Assembly: GCA_016763355.1 (NCBI GenBank)
Contig: JAESTY010000137.1
Span: forward strand, 1 to 6,701
From: Immundisolibacteraceae bacterium
GTDB taxonomy: Bacteria > Pseudomonadota > Gammaproteobacteria > Immundisolibacterales > Immundisolibacteraceae
Reading direction: 5' to 3'
Length of the DNA: 6,701 bases
Positions 1 through 5,912 of the stretch are shown here, piece by piece; position 1 is the stretch's first letter, and every line of letters begins with the position of its first letter. Position numbers and translations under genes: made by a program. Under the pieces are notes generated by a model. That model saw only the letters and a list, made by a program, of their open reading frames with translations, had not been told where the DNA came from and searched no databases.

Positions 1-585
1 CGCACCAAAATGATCTTCTATAACGGGGTCACTGCGGCAGAGATGATCGGGCCAAGAGGTCTGCGTAAAAATGGCATAGAAAAGCTCAAACCGATATTTA
101 CCCGTGGCATTTTGATTGATCTTGAAGGTGCACTGGGTCGGACTCTGGAAGCCGGCTATGAAGTCACCGTTGACGATATTAAAAAGACCCTGAAATGGCA
201 GGGCATGTCCGCTGCGGATTTGATGCCCGGTGATGCACTGCTACTGCACACCGGCTGGGGTCGTCACTGGATGGTTGATAACGAGCAATATGCCAGTGGT
301 GAACCAGGCCCAGGTCAGGCCGCTGCCAGTTGGCTGGCTCGTAAACAGCCGGTATTAGTCGGTATGGATAACTGGTCGATCGATGTGATGCCGAATCTCA
401 ACGACCCAGACATTGGCGTGCCGGCCCATGTCGAACTGCTGATTAAAAACGGCATCTTGCTGCATGAGAATTTGAAACTAGCCGAGCTGGCAGCGCGCAA
501 ACAGTATCTGTTTGCCTATATATTTACGCCACTACCGATTAGAGGGGCCACCGGTTCACCCGGTAGCCCGATTGCGGTTTATTGA
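1..585 (+). CDS. Cyclase family protein (kynurenine formamidase-like metal hydrolase), 5' partial
   Basis: The reading frame is open to the first base of the window (three codons precede the first ATG at 10), so this is the C-terminal part of a longer protein. The family (cyclase / KynB-like, Pfam PF04199) holds hydrolases of amides, esters and lactones with a divalent metal site. Counting from the ATG at 10, visible family landmarks are IFTRGILIDL (29-38), the GDALLLHTGWG strand-turn (74-84), VGMDNWSID (117-125), and VPAHVELLIKNGILLHENL (137-155). H140 and E153 in that last block match the C-terminal metal and catalytic His/Glu pair of KynB-type enzymes. The N-terminal HxGTHxD metal motif must lie upstream of the window; full members run to roughly 250-330 residues. 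The substrate cannot be read from the sequence. The gene ends 30 bases before the convergent phosphofructokinase stop, with no clear terminator hairpin between them. Confidence 0.85.
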   Translation, partial: RTKMIFYNGVTAAEMIGPRGLRKNGIEKLKPIFTRGILIDLEGALGRTLEAGYEVTVDDIKKTLKWQGMSAADLMPGDALLLHTGWGRHWMVDNEQYASGEPGPGQAAASWLARKQPVLVGMDNWSIDVMPNLNDPDIGVPAHVELLIKNGILLHENLKLAELAARKQYLFAYIFTPLPIRGATGSPGSPIAVY

Positions 586-615
586 GGCCGTTCCTGAGGT
601 TGTAAGCAGCCTAAG

Positions 616-1878
616 TTAGTCGATTTTAAATTCAGTCAATTTGCGGGTCACCATCTCACCTTTGAGCCGGGCGTAAACCGGCAGGCCATTTTCGTAGTCT
701 GGATAGGACTCGCCCTGAATCAGCGGTAGCAGGTGATCTCGGCCAGCTTCGGTGAGGCCGTAGCCATCTTCGGTGATGAAGTTGCGCGGCATTTTCTCTT
801 CGACGTTGGCCACGTCGCTCAGGTTAGCCTCGCCGATCGACCAGACGTAAGGGTTGACCGACTCACGAACGATTACCGGTAGCACGCCGTTTTTACCTGC
901 CAGTGCGAATTCGACGGCGGCTTTACCAACAGCATAGGCCTGGTCTACGTCAGTAGCAGAGGCTATATGTCGGGCAGCCCGCTGCAGATAATCAGCGGTC
1001 GCCCAGTGGCATTTCTGGCCGAGTTTCTGGGTGATTTTATTGACCAGGGTCGGTGCAACACCACCGAGTTGAACATGGCCAAAAGCGTCTTTTAAACCAG
1101 AATCTGCGATGAACTTGCCATCCATATCGACGGTTCCCTCTGAAGCCACCACCATGCAGTAACCGACTCGATCAACACAATCCTGGACCTGCTTGAGAAA
1201 GTCTTCTTCATCAAACGGAATTTCGGGATACAGAATCAGGTGGGGTGGATCGTCATCCTGCTGTTTGGCCAGGCCACCGGCGGCGGCAATCCAGCCGGCG
1301 TGACGACCCATGACTTCAAATACGAACACCTTGGTAGAGGTGGCGTACATGGCCTGTAAGTCCAGACCAATTTCACGGGTGGAGACGGCCACATATTTGG
1401 CTACTGAACCAAACCCGGGACTGCAATCGGTAATCGGTAAATCGTTATCGACGGTTTTAGGGATGCCAATACAGGTAACCGGGTGGCCCTGGTCTGCGGT
1501 GAACTGGGCTATTTTATTGGCGGTGTCCTGAGAGTCACCGCCACCGTTATAAAAGAAGTAACCAATATCGTGAGCCTTAAACACTTCAACCAGGCGCTCA
1601 TACTCTGCTCGGTGCTGATCAACAGATTTGAGCTTAAAGCGGCAACTACCAAACGCGCCGCCGGGAGTCTGCTTGAGCAGCGCGATAGTGGCGTCGGTCT
1701 CAGCGGAGGTGTCGATCATATTCTCGGTTAACGCCCCAATAATGCCGTTGCGACCCGCATAAACCTTACCGATTTGATCTGGATGCTGGCGAGCGGTTTG
1801 AATCACGCCACAAGCGGATGCATTAATAACTGAAGTGACTCCGCCGGACTGGGCGTAAAAGGCATTACGAGGGGGCAA
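616..1878 (-). CDS. pfp: Pyrophosphate-dependent 6-phosphofructokinase (diphosphate--fructose-6-phosphate 1-phosphotransferase)
   Basis: Catalyses the reversible phosphorylation of fructose 6-phosphate by PPi in cytoplasmic glycolysis or gluconeogenesis. The start chosen is TTG at 1878, giving 420 residues: AGGAGA at 1886-1891 sits 7 bases upstream, and the protein then begins PPRNAFYAQSGGVTSVINAS, typical for the family. The frame stays open to an earlier TTG at 1905, which lacks such a site. Numbering from the TTG at 1878, family signatures are AQSGG near 9-13, YNGGGDSQDT (110-119), PKTVDND (140-146), VFEVMGRHAGW (186-196) and YPEIPFD (217-223). The lysine in PKTVDND replaces the glycine of the ATP-type PGTIDND motif, and the Asp in GGGDS sits where ATP enzymes have Gly (GGDGS). 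Both are the known determinants of PPi use. No vacuolar-type H+-pyrophosphatase gene is in view. Function call is strong; PPi use is inferred from the motifs. Confidence 0.93.
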   Translation of the reverse strand: MPPRNAFYAQSGGVTSVINASACGVIQTARQHPDQIGKVYAGRNGIIGALTENMIDTSAETDATIALLKQTPGGAFGSCRFKLKSVDQHRAEYERLVEVFKAHDIGYFFYNGGGDSQDTANKIAQFTADQGHPVTCIGIPKTVDNDLPITDCSPGFGSVAKYVAVSTREIGLDLQAMYATSTKVFVFEVMGRHAGWIAAAGGLAKQQDDDPPHLILYPEIPFDEEDFLKQVQDCVDRVGYCMVVASEGTVDMDGKFIADSGLKDAFGHVQLGGVAPTLVNKITQKLGQKCHWATADYLQRAARHIASATDVDQAYAVGKAAVEFALAGKNGVLPVIVRESVNPYVWSIGEANLSDVANVEEKMPRNFITEDGYGLTEAGRDHLLPLIQGESYPDYENGLPVYARLKGEMVTRKLTEFKID

Positions 1879-1885
1879 GGGTGAT

Positions 1886-1891
1886 TCTCCT
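1886..1891 (-). promoter_or_regulatory. Ribosome binding site deciding the TTG start of the phosphofructokinase
   Basis: Read on the minus strand this is AGGAGA, 7 bases before the TTG at 1878. It lies inside the open frame that would start at the TTG at 1905, so the longer start would translate through the Shine-Dalgarno sequence. This favours the shorter protein. Confidence 0.7.
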
Positions 1892-1923
1892 GGGGGTGAG
1901 CGCAAGTTGATCGGCAGCGGGGG

Positions 1924-1932
1924 ATTATGTCA
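1924..1932 (-). promoter_or_regulatory. Probable extended -10 promoter for the phosphofructokinase
   Basis: On the minus strand the bases read TGACATAAT: a TGn extension followed by CATAAT, a five-of-six match to the sigma-70 -10 hexamer. No good -35 box stands at 17 bases, which fits an extended -10 promoter. Transcription would start near 1917, leaving a leader of about 40 bases before the TTG at 1878. Judged by eye only. Confidence 0.4.
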
Positions 1933-2043
1933 GGTTTAAGCTGGGTTAGAAGGACATTGATAGCGGGTCGCGCAATCCCTCGATGGTTGGCTGACTAGCG
2001 TGGTTAAATAGTCAATTGGGTTTTTCAAAGCAAGGGTGGTGCT

Positions 2044-2607
2044 ATGAATCGTTATGGGATCGAGGCTTTACACAGAGTTATTAAATGGATTGGTCTGGTG
2101 GTTGTTCTGATGCTTCCGGGGCAAATTTTTGCTGCCTCAGCAGAGGAAATTGAAATCCGAGTCGAAGGTAGTCTGAATCGGTTTGCCGAAGAGGTCGTGG
2201 GCGGCGATGTTTTTTTAAAAAAAGCCCATGGCGTGTTGGTTTTTCCAAAGGTGATTAAGGCCGGTTTTGGTATTGGTGGAGAGTATGGCGAGGGCGCATT
2301 ACAGGTCAAAGGTAAAACGGTTGAGTACTACAGTACTGCGGCTGCTTCCATTGGATTTCAATTTGGCGCTCAATCGAAAACTGTCGTACTGGTGTTTTTG
2401 ACCGAACAGGGATTGATCGATTTTCGTAATAACGAAGAATGGAAAGCCGGTGTGGATGGTTCGGTGGCTCTGGTTGAATGGGGTGCTGGCGAAGATATCA
2501 ATACCACTAATATCAAAGACCCGATTGTTGGTTTTGTCTTTAGTAACAAGGGGCTGATGTTTAATCTGACATTGGAAGGCTCTAAATTTACCAAGTTGAA
2601 ACGCTGA
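2044..2607 (+). CDS. Secreted SYLF-domain (YSC84-related) lipid-binding protein
   Basis: A 187-residue protein with an N-terminal signal peptide: basic start, hydrophobic stretch GLVVVLMLP (17-25), and a likely signal peptidase I site after IFA (30) or ASA (33). The mature part matches the SYLF/YSC84 family, which binds phosphoinositide-type lipids in eukaryotes and is common as an exported protein of unknown role in proteobacteria. Landmarks are AHGVLVFPKVIKAGFGIGGE (61-80), the YYSTAAASIGFQFGAQSKTVV block (95-115), LIDFRNNEEWKAGVDGSVAL (124-143), and the C-terminal FSNKGLMFNLTLEGSKFTKL (166-185). No cysteine is present in the whole protein, so it is not a lipoprotein. The ATG at 2044 is preceded by AAGGG at 2032-2036. 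It is transcribed divergently from the phosphofructokinase and is probably periplasmic. The family call is strong; the precise role is unknown. Confidence 0.88.
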   Translation: MNRYGIEALHRVIKWIGLVVVLMLPGQIFAASAEEIEIRVEGSLNRFAEEVVGGDVFLKKAHGVLVFPKVIKAGFGIGGEYGEGALQVKGKTVEYYSTAAASIGFQFGAQSKTVVLVFLTEQGLIDFRNNEEWKAGVDGSVALVEWGAGEDINTTNIKDPIVGFVFSNKGLMFNLTLEGSKFTKLKR

Positions 2608-2643
2608 TTTGCGGATATAGGCTGGCAACCGTGAGGGCTAATC

Positions 2644-2732
2644 GGCTACCCCCTATTTTCGAGGCAAATTCTGTCCAGGCCTATTCCTAACAGTCCTTAT
2701 AGATAGCGATTCTGTATAGTCATGGGGTAGCC
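2644..2732. repeat. Perfect 9-bp inverted repeat flanking 71 bases
   Basis: GGCTACCCC at 2644-2652 is the exact reverse complement of GGGGTAGCC at 2724-2732. Both arms lie in the gap between the SYLF gene and the thioredoxin-fold gene. The spacer is too long for a terminator, no T-run follows, and no short direct target repeats are obvious at the ends. The pair could be a long-range RNA stem in the leader of the thioredoxin gene, two binding half-sites, the ends of a tiny degraded element, or chance. Confidence 0.4.
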
Positions 2733-2761
2733 AGTTGGTAGTTCGCCTAATAGGAAATGCT

Positions 2762-3238
2762 ATGAAAAAAGGATCAATTGCCCTCAGTAGTACGCTGATA
2801 TTGATTTTTTGCAGCACCCTGTTTGCCAGGACCCTGATATACGATCCTCTAGCAAACCCTGCCAAAGATCTTGAGTTGGTGACAGCTAAAGCGGCTGAGC
2901 AGGAAAAATTGGTGTTGGTGATATTTGGCGCGGACTGGTGTCCGGATTGCAGGATGCTGGATTACCACATGAATAAAGATAAATTGAAGGCAGTGATAGA
3001 TAAGTACTTTCTGGTGGTGAAAGTGGATGTGGGTAAAAAAGATAAAAATCTGAATTTCATCGCAGAATTCGGCAACCCGATCGGCAAAGGAATACCGGCG
3101 ATAGCGATTATGGATGGCCACTCAAAATTACACTATGTGAGTGATTCGGGTGAGTTTGCCAGCGCTCGATCGGCACAAACAGAAAGTTTGAAGGTCTGGT
3201 TTGAAGAAATGGCAGAGCAAGTTAAGAGAGTTCAGTAG
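2762..3238 (+). CDS. Exported thioredoxin-fold protein with CPDC active site
   Basis: A 158-residue protein. The ATG at 2762 is preferred over a TTG at 2735 because AGGAA (2752-2756) lies 5 bases before the ATG and a classic signal peptide follows: MKK, a hydrophobic core around 11-21, and a likely cleavage after FA (22). The Cys17 inside the hydrophobic core does not fit a lipobox. The mature part has the thioredoxin order: strand VLVIFGADWC (51-60), redox motif C60-P-D-C63, second strand FLVVKVDV (83-90), cis-proline in GIPAIAIMD (110-118), and a C-terminal helix to residue 158. This suggests a periplasmic thiol-disulfide reductase or exchange protein related to thioredoxin and DsbD C-terminal domains. 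It lies 29 bases before a peroxiredoxin remnant, a plausible former redox partner. Fold and export are well supported; the substrate is not known. Confidence 0.87.
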   Translation: MKKGSIALSSTLILIFCSTLFARTLIYDPLANPAKDLELVTAKAAEQEKLVLVIFGADWCPDCRMLDYHMNKDKLKAVIDKYFLVVKVDVGKKDKNLNFIAEFGNPIGKGIPAIAIMDGHSKLHYVSDSGEFASARSAQTESLKVWFEEMAEQVKRVQ

Positions 3239-3267
3239 GCAAGTAAACCAAAGCTGACTTCTTCTAA

Positions 3268-3521
3268 AGGATACTTGGCATGAGCACTCAGGATAGTAAC
3301 CGGAAGCAGCTGCTCGATTACATCTGCCATTTCCGCTGATCAGCGATGCCAAATTAACGTTTTTAACTGCGCTAGCGCTACCAACACTGCAGGCGGATGG
3401 ACGGGTTTTATCAAAGCGGATAACCTTGATTGTGAATGATGGCGCGATTGAAAAGTGTTTTTATCCGGTGTTCCCGCCTGACGAAAATGCGGCTCAGATC
3501 CTCGCCTATTATGCCTGTTAA
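3268..3521 (+). pseudogene. Peroxiredoxin remnant, 5'-truncated and frameshifted
   Basis: Two frames together read as the C-terminal half of a peroxiredoxin of the redoxin / AhpC-TSA kind. Frame one (3268-3300) gives RILGMSTQDSN, matching the strand and turn after the peroxidatic region in this group. The frame must then shift: two bases later (from 3303) a second frame gives EAAARLHLPFPLISD, LPTLQADGRV, LSKRITLIVNDGAIEK (3408-3455) and YPVFPPDENA (3462-3491), ending at TAA 3519-3521. The junction lacks roughly two to three residues expected before EAAARL, so a small deletion of about 7 bases is likely. An in-frame TAA at 3297-3299 closes the second frame upstream. The first half, with the peroxidatic cysteine, is absent: the preceding gene ends at 3238. 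The family assignment rests on remembered consensus, but several independent blocks agree in order. A functional product is unlikely. Confidence 0.78.
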
Positions 3522-3542
3522 TAAAATCAAATGAATTTATCT

Positions 3543-3558
3543 GTTCAGCAAAACTGAA
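3543..3558. repeat. Short palindrome upstream of the DUF4405 gene
   Basis: GTTCAG (3543-3548), loop CAAA, CTGAAC (3553-3558): a perfect 6-bp stem, 2 bases before the AAGGAA ribosome binding site at 3561-3566. No T-run follows, so it is not a typical terminator. It may be an operator, or a leader hairpin that affects translation of the DUF4405 gene. Confidence 0.35.
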
Positions 3559-3572
3559 CTAAGGAAACTGTA

Positions 3573-3914
3573 ATGACCCGCAAGTTTATCGATATCACCC
3601 TGTTTGTATCCTTCATCGCCATGTCCACATCCGGCATGATGATGTTTGTGATTGAAAAGCCTTCATTCACGATCCAGATGCACCCGGTGCATAAACTGTT
3701 TGGGTTGATCATGATTGCGGCGGTGGTGGGGCACCTCAGCTTTAACTATCGGATGCTATTTAATTACCTCAAAACCACAGCAGTGGCGATATTTGCAGGG
3801 GTGCTGATTGTGCTGATGGTGGTGCTGTATGGCGTGGCCCTGAACAATCAGATTCCGGCTGAAATTGCTGAGCCGATGGATGCGCTAGCGGCTCAAGCGG
3901 AAGCTGGCGAGTAG
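3573..3914 (+). CDS. DUF4405-type small integral membrane protein
   Basis: A 113-residue protein with AAGGAA (3561-3566) 6 bases before the ATG. It has three predicted membrane segments at about 6-27, 41-58 and 69-92, then a short polar, acidic alanine-rich tail. The pattern HPVHKLFG (37-44), followed by H54 and FNYRMLFNYLK (57-67), matches the DUF4405 family, in which conserved histidines in a cytochrome b561-like helical bundle suggest heme binding. That role is inferred from the family, not shown here. Candidate ligands are H37, H40 and H54. It lies in the inner membrane, downstream of the peroxiredoxin remnant and 134 bases before the glutathione transferase gene, so co-transcription with either is uncertain. 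An electron-transfer function is possible but unproven. Confidence 0.8.
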   Translation: MTRKFIDITLFVSFIAMSTSGMMMFVIEKPSFTIQMHPVHKLFGLIMIAAVVGHLSFNYRMLFNYLKTTAVAIFAGVLIVLMVVLYGVALNNQIPAEIAEPMDALAAQAEAGE

Positions 3915-3934
3915 TAGGTAACTTGAGATGTGGG

Positions 3935-3958
3935 TCTGGATTTTAAAGTCTATCCAGA
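3935..3958. repeat. Hairpin after the DUF4405 gene
   Basis: TCTGGAT (3935-3941) and ATCCAGA (3952-3958) form a perfect 7-bp stem with a 10-base loop, extendable by G-T pairs. It starts 20 bases after the stop of the DUF4405 gene. There is no T-run downstream, so it is at best a weak transcript end or mRNA-stabilising stem. Confidence 0.35.
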
Positions 3959-4002
3959 TTCAGGGCTGGATTAAGGTGAATAAAACCTGGCTTTTGTGCG
4001 GT

Positions 4003-4031
4003 TTGATAGCTGGAAAATTGTTGATGATAAA
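4003..4031 (+). promoter_or_regulatory. Weak candidate promoter before yghU
   Basis: TTGATA (4003-4008, five of six to the -35 consensus) and GATAAA (4026-4031, a poor -10) are 17 bases apart. Transcription would begin about 10 bases before the ATG, at the GAGGA ribosome binding site, which is unusually short for a leader. It is recorded because the spacing is ideal, but it may well be chance. Confidence 0.22.
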
Positions 4032-4048
4032 AAAAATGAGGATTTGTG

Positions 4049-4891
4049 ATGACTGAAACTGCTGGATATGAGCCACCAAAAGTCTGGAAATGGGATGCCG
4101 ACAGTGGCGGTCGGTTTGCCAACATAAACCGTCCTGTAGCTGGTGCTACCCACGACAAGGAATTGCCGGTCGGTGAGCATCCATTGCAGCTTTATTCGTT
4201 GGCTACCCCGAACGGAGTTAAGGTGACCATCTTGCTGGAGGAGCTGTTGGCGCTGGGTAAAACTGGGGCTGAGTATGACGCTTATCTAGTCAATATTATG
4301 GAAGGCGACCAGTTTGGCAGCGGTTTTGTTGGGGTTAATCCCAACTCTAAAATCCCGGCGCTGCAGGATCGCAGCACCACGCCACCGACCCGGGTGTTTG
4401 AGTCAGGTGCGATTCTGGTCTATCTGGCAGAAAAATTCGGCGCTTTTTTGCCGACCGAACCTGCTGCCAGGGCTGAGTGCATGAGTTGGTTGTTCTGGCA
4501 GATTGGCAGCGCGCCTTATCTGGGCGGAGGCTTTGGCCATTTTTTCGCCTATGCGCCATTAAAAATCGAATATTGCATCGATCGATTTGCCATGGAATCT
4601 AAACGCCAGCTTGATGTATTAAATCTAAATCTGGCTGAACGGCGCTTTCTCTGCGGCGACGAATACAACATTGCCGACATGGCGGTTTATGCCTGGTACG
4701 GCAACCTGGTGCTCAACAATGCTTATGAGGCGGCTGAGTTCCTTGATGTTGCCAGCTATACCCACATTGTGCGTTGGGCCACTGAAATTGAGTCGCGGCC
4801 GGCGGTGCAGCGCGGTCGTCGGGTAAATACCGCCTGGGGGCCTGAGGAAGATCAGATGCCAGAGCGTCACAGCGCTAGTGATTTTGAATAA
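4049..4891 (+). CDS. yghU: YghU-like nu-class glutathione transferase (disulfide-bond oxidoreductase)
   Basis: A 280-residue cytoplasmic protein that follows E. coli YghU (288 residues) along its whole length, including the N-terminal extension (KVWKWDADSGGRFANINRPV, 11-30) that ordinary GSTs lack. The thioredoxin-like GST domain spans about 46-135, with the TPN motif (53-55) that replaces the usual catalytic Tyr/Ser/Cys, NPNSKIPAL (97-105) with its cis-proline, and ESG (118-120) for the glutathione gamma-glutamyl group. The helical domain carries GGGFGHFFAYAPLKIEY (159-175) and the N-capping box EYNIADMAV (205-213). The protein ends in ERHSASDFE, as in YghU. Known relatives bind two glutathione molecules or GSSG and reduce disulfides with little transferase activity. 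The ATG at 4049 has GAGGA (4038-4042) 6 bases upstream; a GTG one codon earlier is less likely. A dehydrogenase gene follows after 33 bases. Confidence 0.95.
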   Translation: MTETAGYEPPKVWKWDADSGGRFANINRPVAGATHDKELPVGEHPLQLYSLATPNGVKVTILLEELLALGKTGAEYDAYLVNIMEGDQFGSGFVGVNPNSKIPALQDRSTTPPTRVFESGAILVYLAEKFGAFLPTEPAARAECMSWLFWQIGSAPYLGGGFGHFFAYAPLKIEYCIDRFAMESKRQLDVLNLNLAERRFLCGDEYNIADMAVYAWYGNLVLNNAYEAAEFLDVASYTHIVRWATEIESRPAVQRGRRVNTAWGPEEDQMPERHSASDFE

Positions 4892-4924
4892 GGCTGATGC
4901 GTTAAGGAAACCGGGGACTAAGAT

Positions 4925-5728
4925 ATGACAAAGCGATTACAAGACAAGGTAGCGGTGATTACTGGCGGCACTAGTGGCATTGGCAAGGGAACAGCAGAGT
5001 TGTTCGTTAGCCATGGTTGCCAGGTAGTGATCGCTGGACGCTCGGTAGACAAGGGCCAGGCAATTGCCGATCAACTTGGGGACAACTGCCTGTATGTTGA
5101 AGCTGATGTGGTTGATGAACAGCAGATCAAGCGGGTGATGGATAATGCGGTTGAGCGTTTTGGTAAGCTCGATATTTTGTTCAACAACGCGGGTGCTGCG
5201 GTGGGTCGCAGCGGTGTGGAAACCATCACCCAGGATGAGTTTAGTCACGGTTTACAGCTGCTGCTTGGCAGTGTGGTGTTCGGTATCAAGCATGCCGCGG
5301 TGCACATGAAAGCTGCTGGCGGCGGTTCGATTATCAATAATTCCAGCATCGCCGCTCATCGTTACCGCCAGGAAGGGCCACTTTATTCAGCGTCCAAGGC
5401 GGCGGTGAGTCATTACACCCGCATGGCAGGCGTCGATCTGGGGCCGTTTAATATTCGAGTTAATTCGGTGGCGCCAGGCGCGATCGCAACGCCGATTTTT
5501 TACGGGGGTTCTGAGCGGGCCAACAGCCTGACTGATGAGGAAAATGCCACCAAAATGGCCAAGCTTGAAGCCAACCTGGCCAAAGCAACACCAATGCCAA
5601 CATCGGGGTATCCGCTTGATATCGCCGAAGCGGTGCTGTTTTTGGCTAGCGATGAAGGCCGTTTCGTTAATTGTCATGACCTGGTGGTCGACGGCGGCCG
5701 CATTGCTATGTTTCATGAGGATAGTTAG
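4925..5728 (+). CDS. Classical short-chain dehydrogenase/reductase (SDR)
   Basis: A 267-residue NAD(P)-dependent oxidoreductase of normal SDR length. The Rossmann motif is TGGTSGIG (13-20), followed by the adenine-ring Asp in EADV (D61) and NNAG (87-90). The catalytic residues are S141 (13 before the tyrosine), Y154 and K158 in YSASK (154-158). NSVAPGAIATP (180-190) leads into a substrate loop of about 35 residues, and the VVDGG end strand is at 254-258. The end of the second strand is VVIAGRS (34-40), with Arg and no acidic residue, which leans towards NADP(H). The substrate is not readable; steroid, cyclic alcohol and 3-oxoacyl activities all occur in this group. It lies 33 bases after yghU, so a shared transcript is likely. 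The ribosome binding site is poor: GGGG at 4913-4916 is 8 bases from the ATG, and AAGGAAA at 4904-4910 is too distant. Confidence 0.92.
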   Translation: MTKRLQDKVAVITGGTSGIGKGTAELFVSHGCQVVIAGRSVDKGQAIADQLGDNCLYVEADVVDEQQIKRVMDNAVERFGKLDILFNNAGAAVGRSGVETITQDEFSHGLQLLLGSVVFGIKHAAVHMKAAGGGSIINNSSIAAHRYRQEGPLYSASKAAVSHYTRMAGVDLGPFNIRVNSVAPGAIATPIFYGGSERANSLTDEENATKMAKLEANLAKATPMPTSGYPLDIAEAVLFLASDEGRFVNCHDLVVDGGRIAMFHEDS

Positions 5729-5912
5729 TTCGGAGACCCCCAGAATCTGAAGTGACTTTTGAGCCCACTGAACGGTGAGTTCAACAACTTGTCGAATTGA
5801 TATTGTTGTTTCTTTCGTTAGCCCTTAACGTGTGTTTAGTTTGTGCCGATAGTTAACTGAGCGCCCGATTTGTCAGGGAGCTTTTGATCTTCAATTCATG
5901 GGAGTATGAGAG
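5729..5912. other. Non-coding gap between the SDR and P450 genes
   Basis: There are 184 bases with no credible gene. A small inverted repeat, TGAAC (5769-5773) and GTTCA (5779-5783), lies near the SDR end. No T-tailed terminator hairpin and no convincing -35/-10 pair were found. The length would allow the P450 to have its own promoter. Confidence 0.5.

Noticed and set aside
586..615. A possible bidirectional terminator between the convergent cyclase and phosphofructokinase genes.
   Set aside because: The 30-base gap has no stable GC stem followed by a T-run on either strand.
2299..2628. A 109-codon open frame on the minus strand over the SYLF gene.
   Set aside because: It overlaps a well-supported plus-strand gene with a signal peptide and conserved SYLF blocks, so it is a shadow frame.
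2715..2720. TATAGT as the -10 box of a thioredoxin promoter.
   Set aside because: It is a five-of-six match, but no acceptable -35 hexamer lies at 16-18 bases and there is no TGn extension. It is too weak to list as a promoter.
2849..3121. A 90-codon minus-strand frame rich in His and Phe over the thioredoxin-fold gene.
   Set aside because: It is the antisense reflection of the Lys/Asp/Met-rich thioredoxin codons, and the composition explains the His richness.
3280..3339. A 19-codon frame starting ATG AGC ACT CAG, which could be called a small protein.
   Set aside because: Its first residues match the peroxiredoxin STQDSN block and it then runs out of frame into a stop. It is part of the pseudogene, not a separate gene.
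5387..5716. A 109-codon open frame on the minus strand inside the SDR gene.
   Set aside because: The plus-strand SDR motifs are unambiguous across this region. The antisense product resembles no family I know and has no good ribosome binding site.
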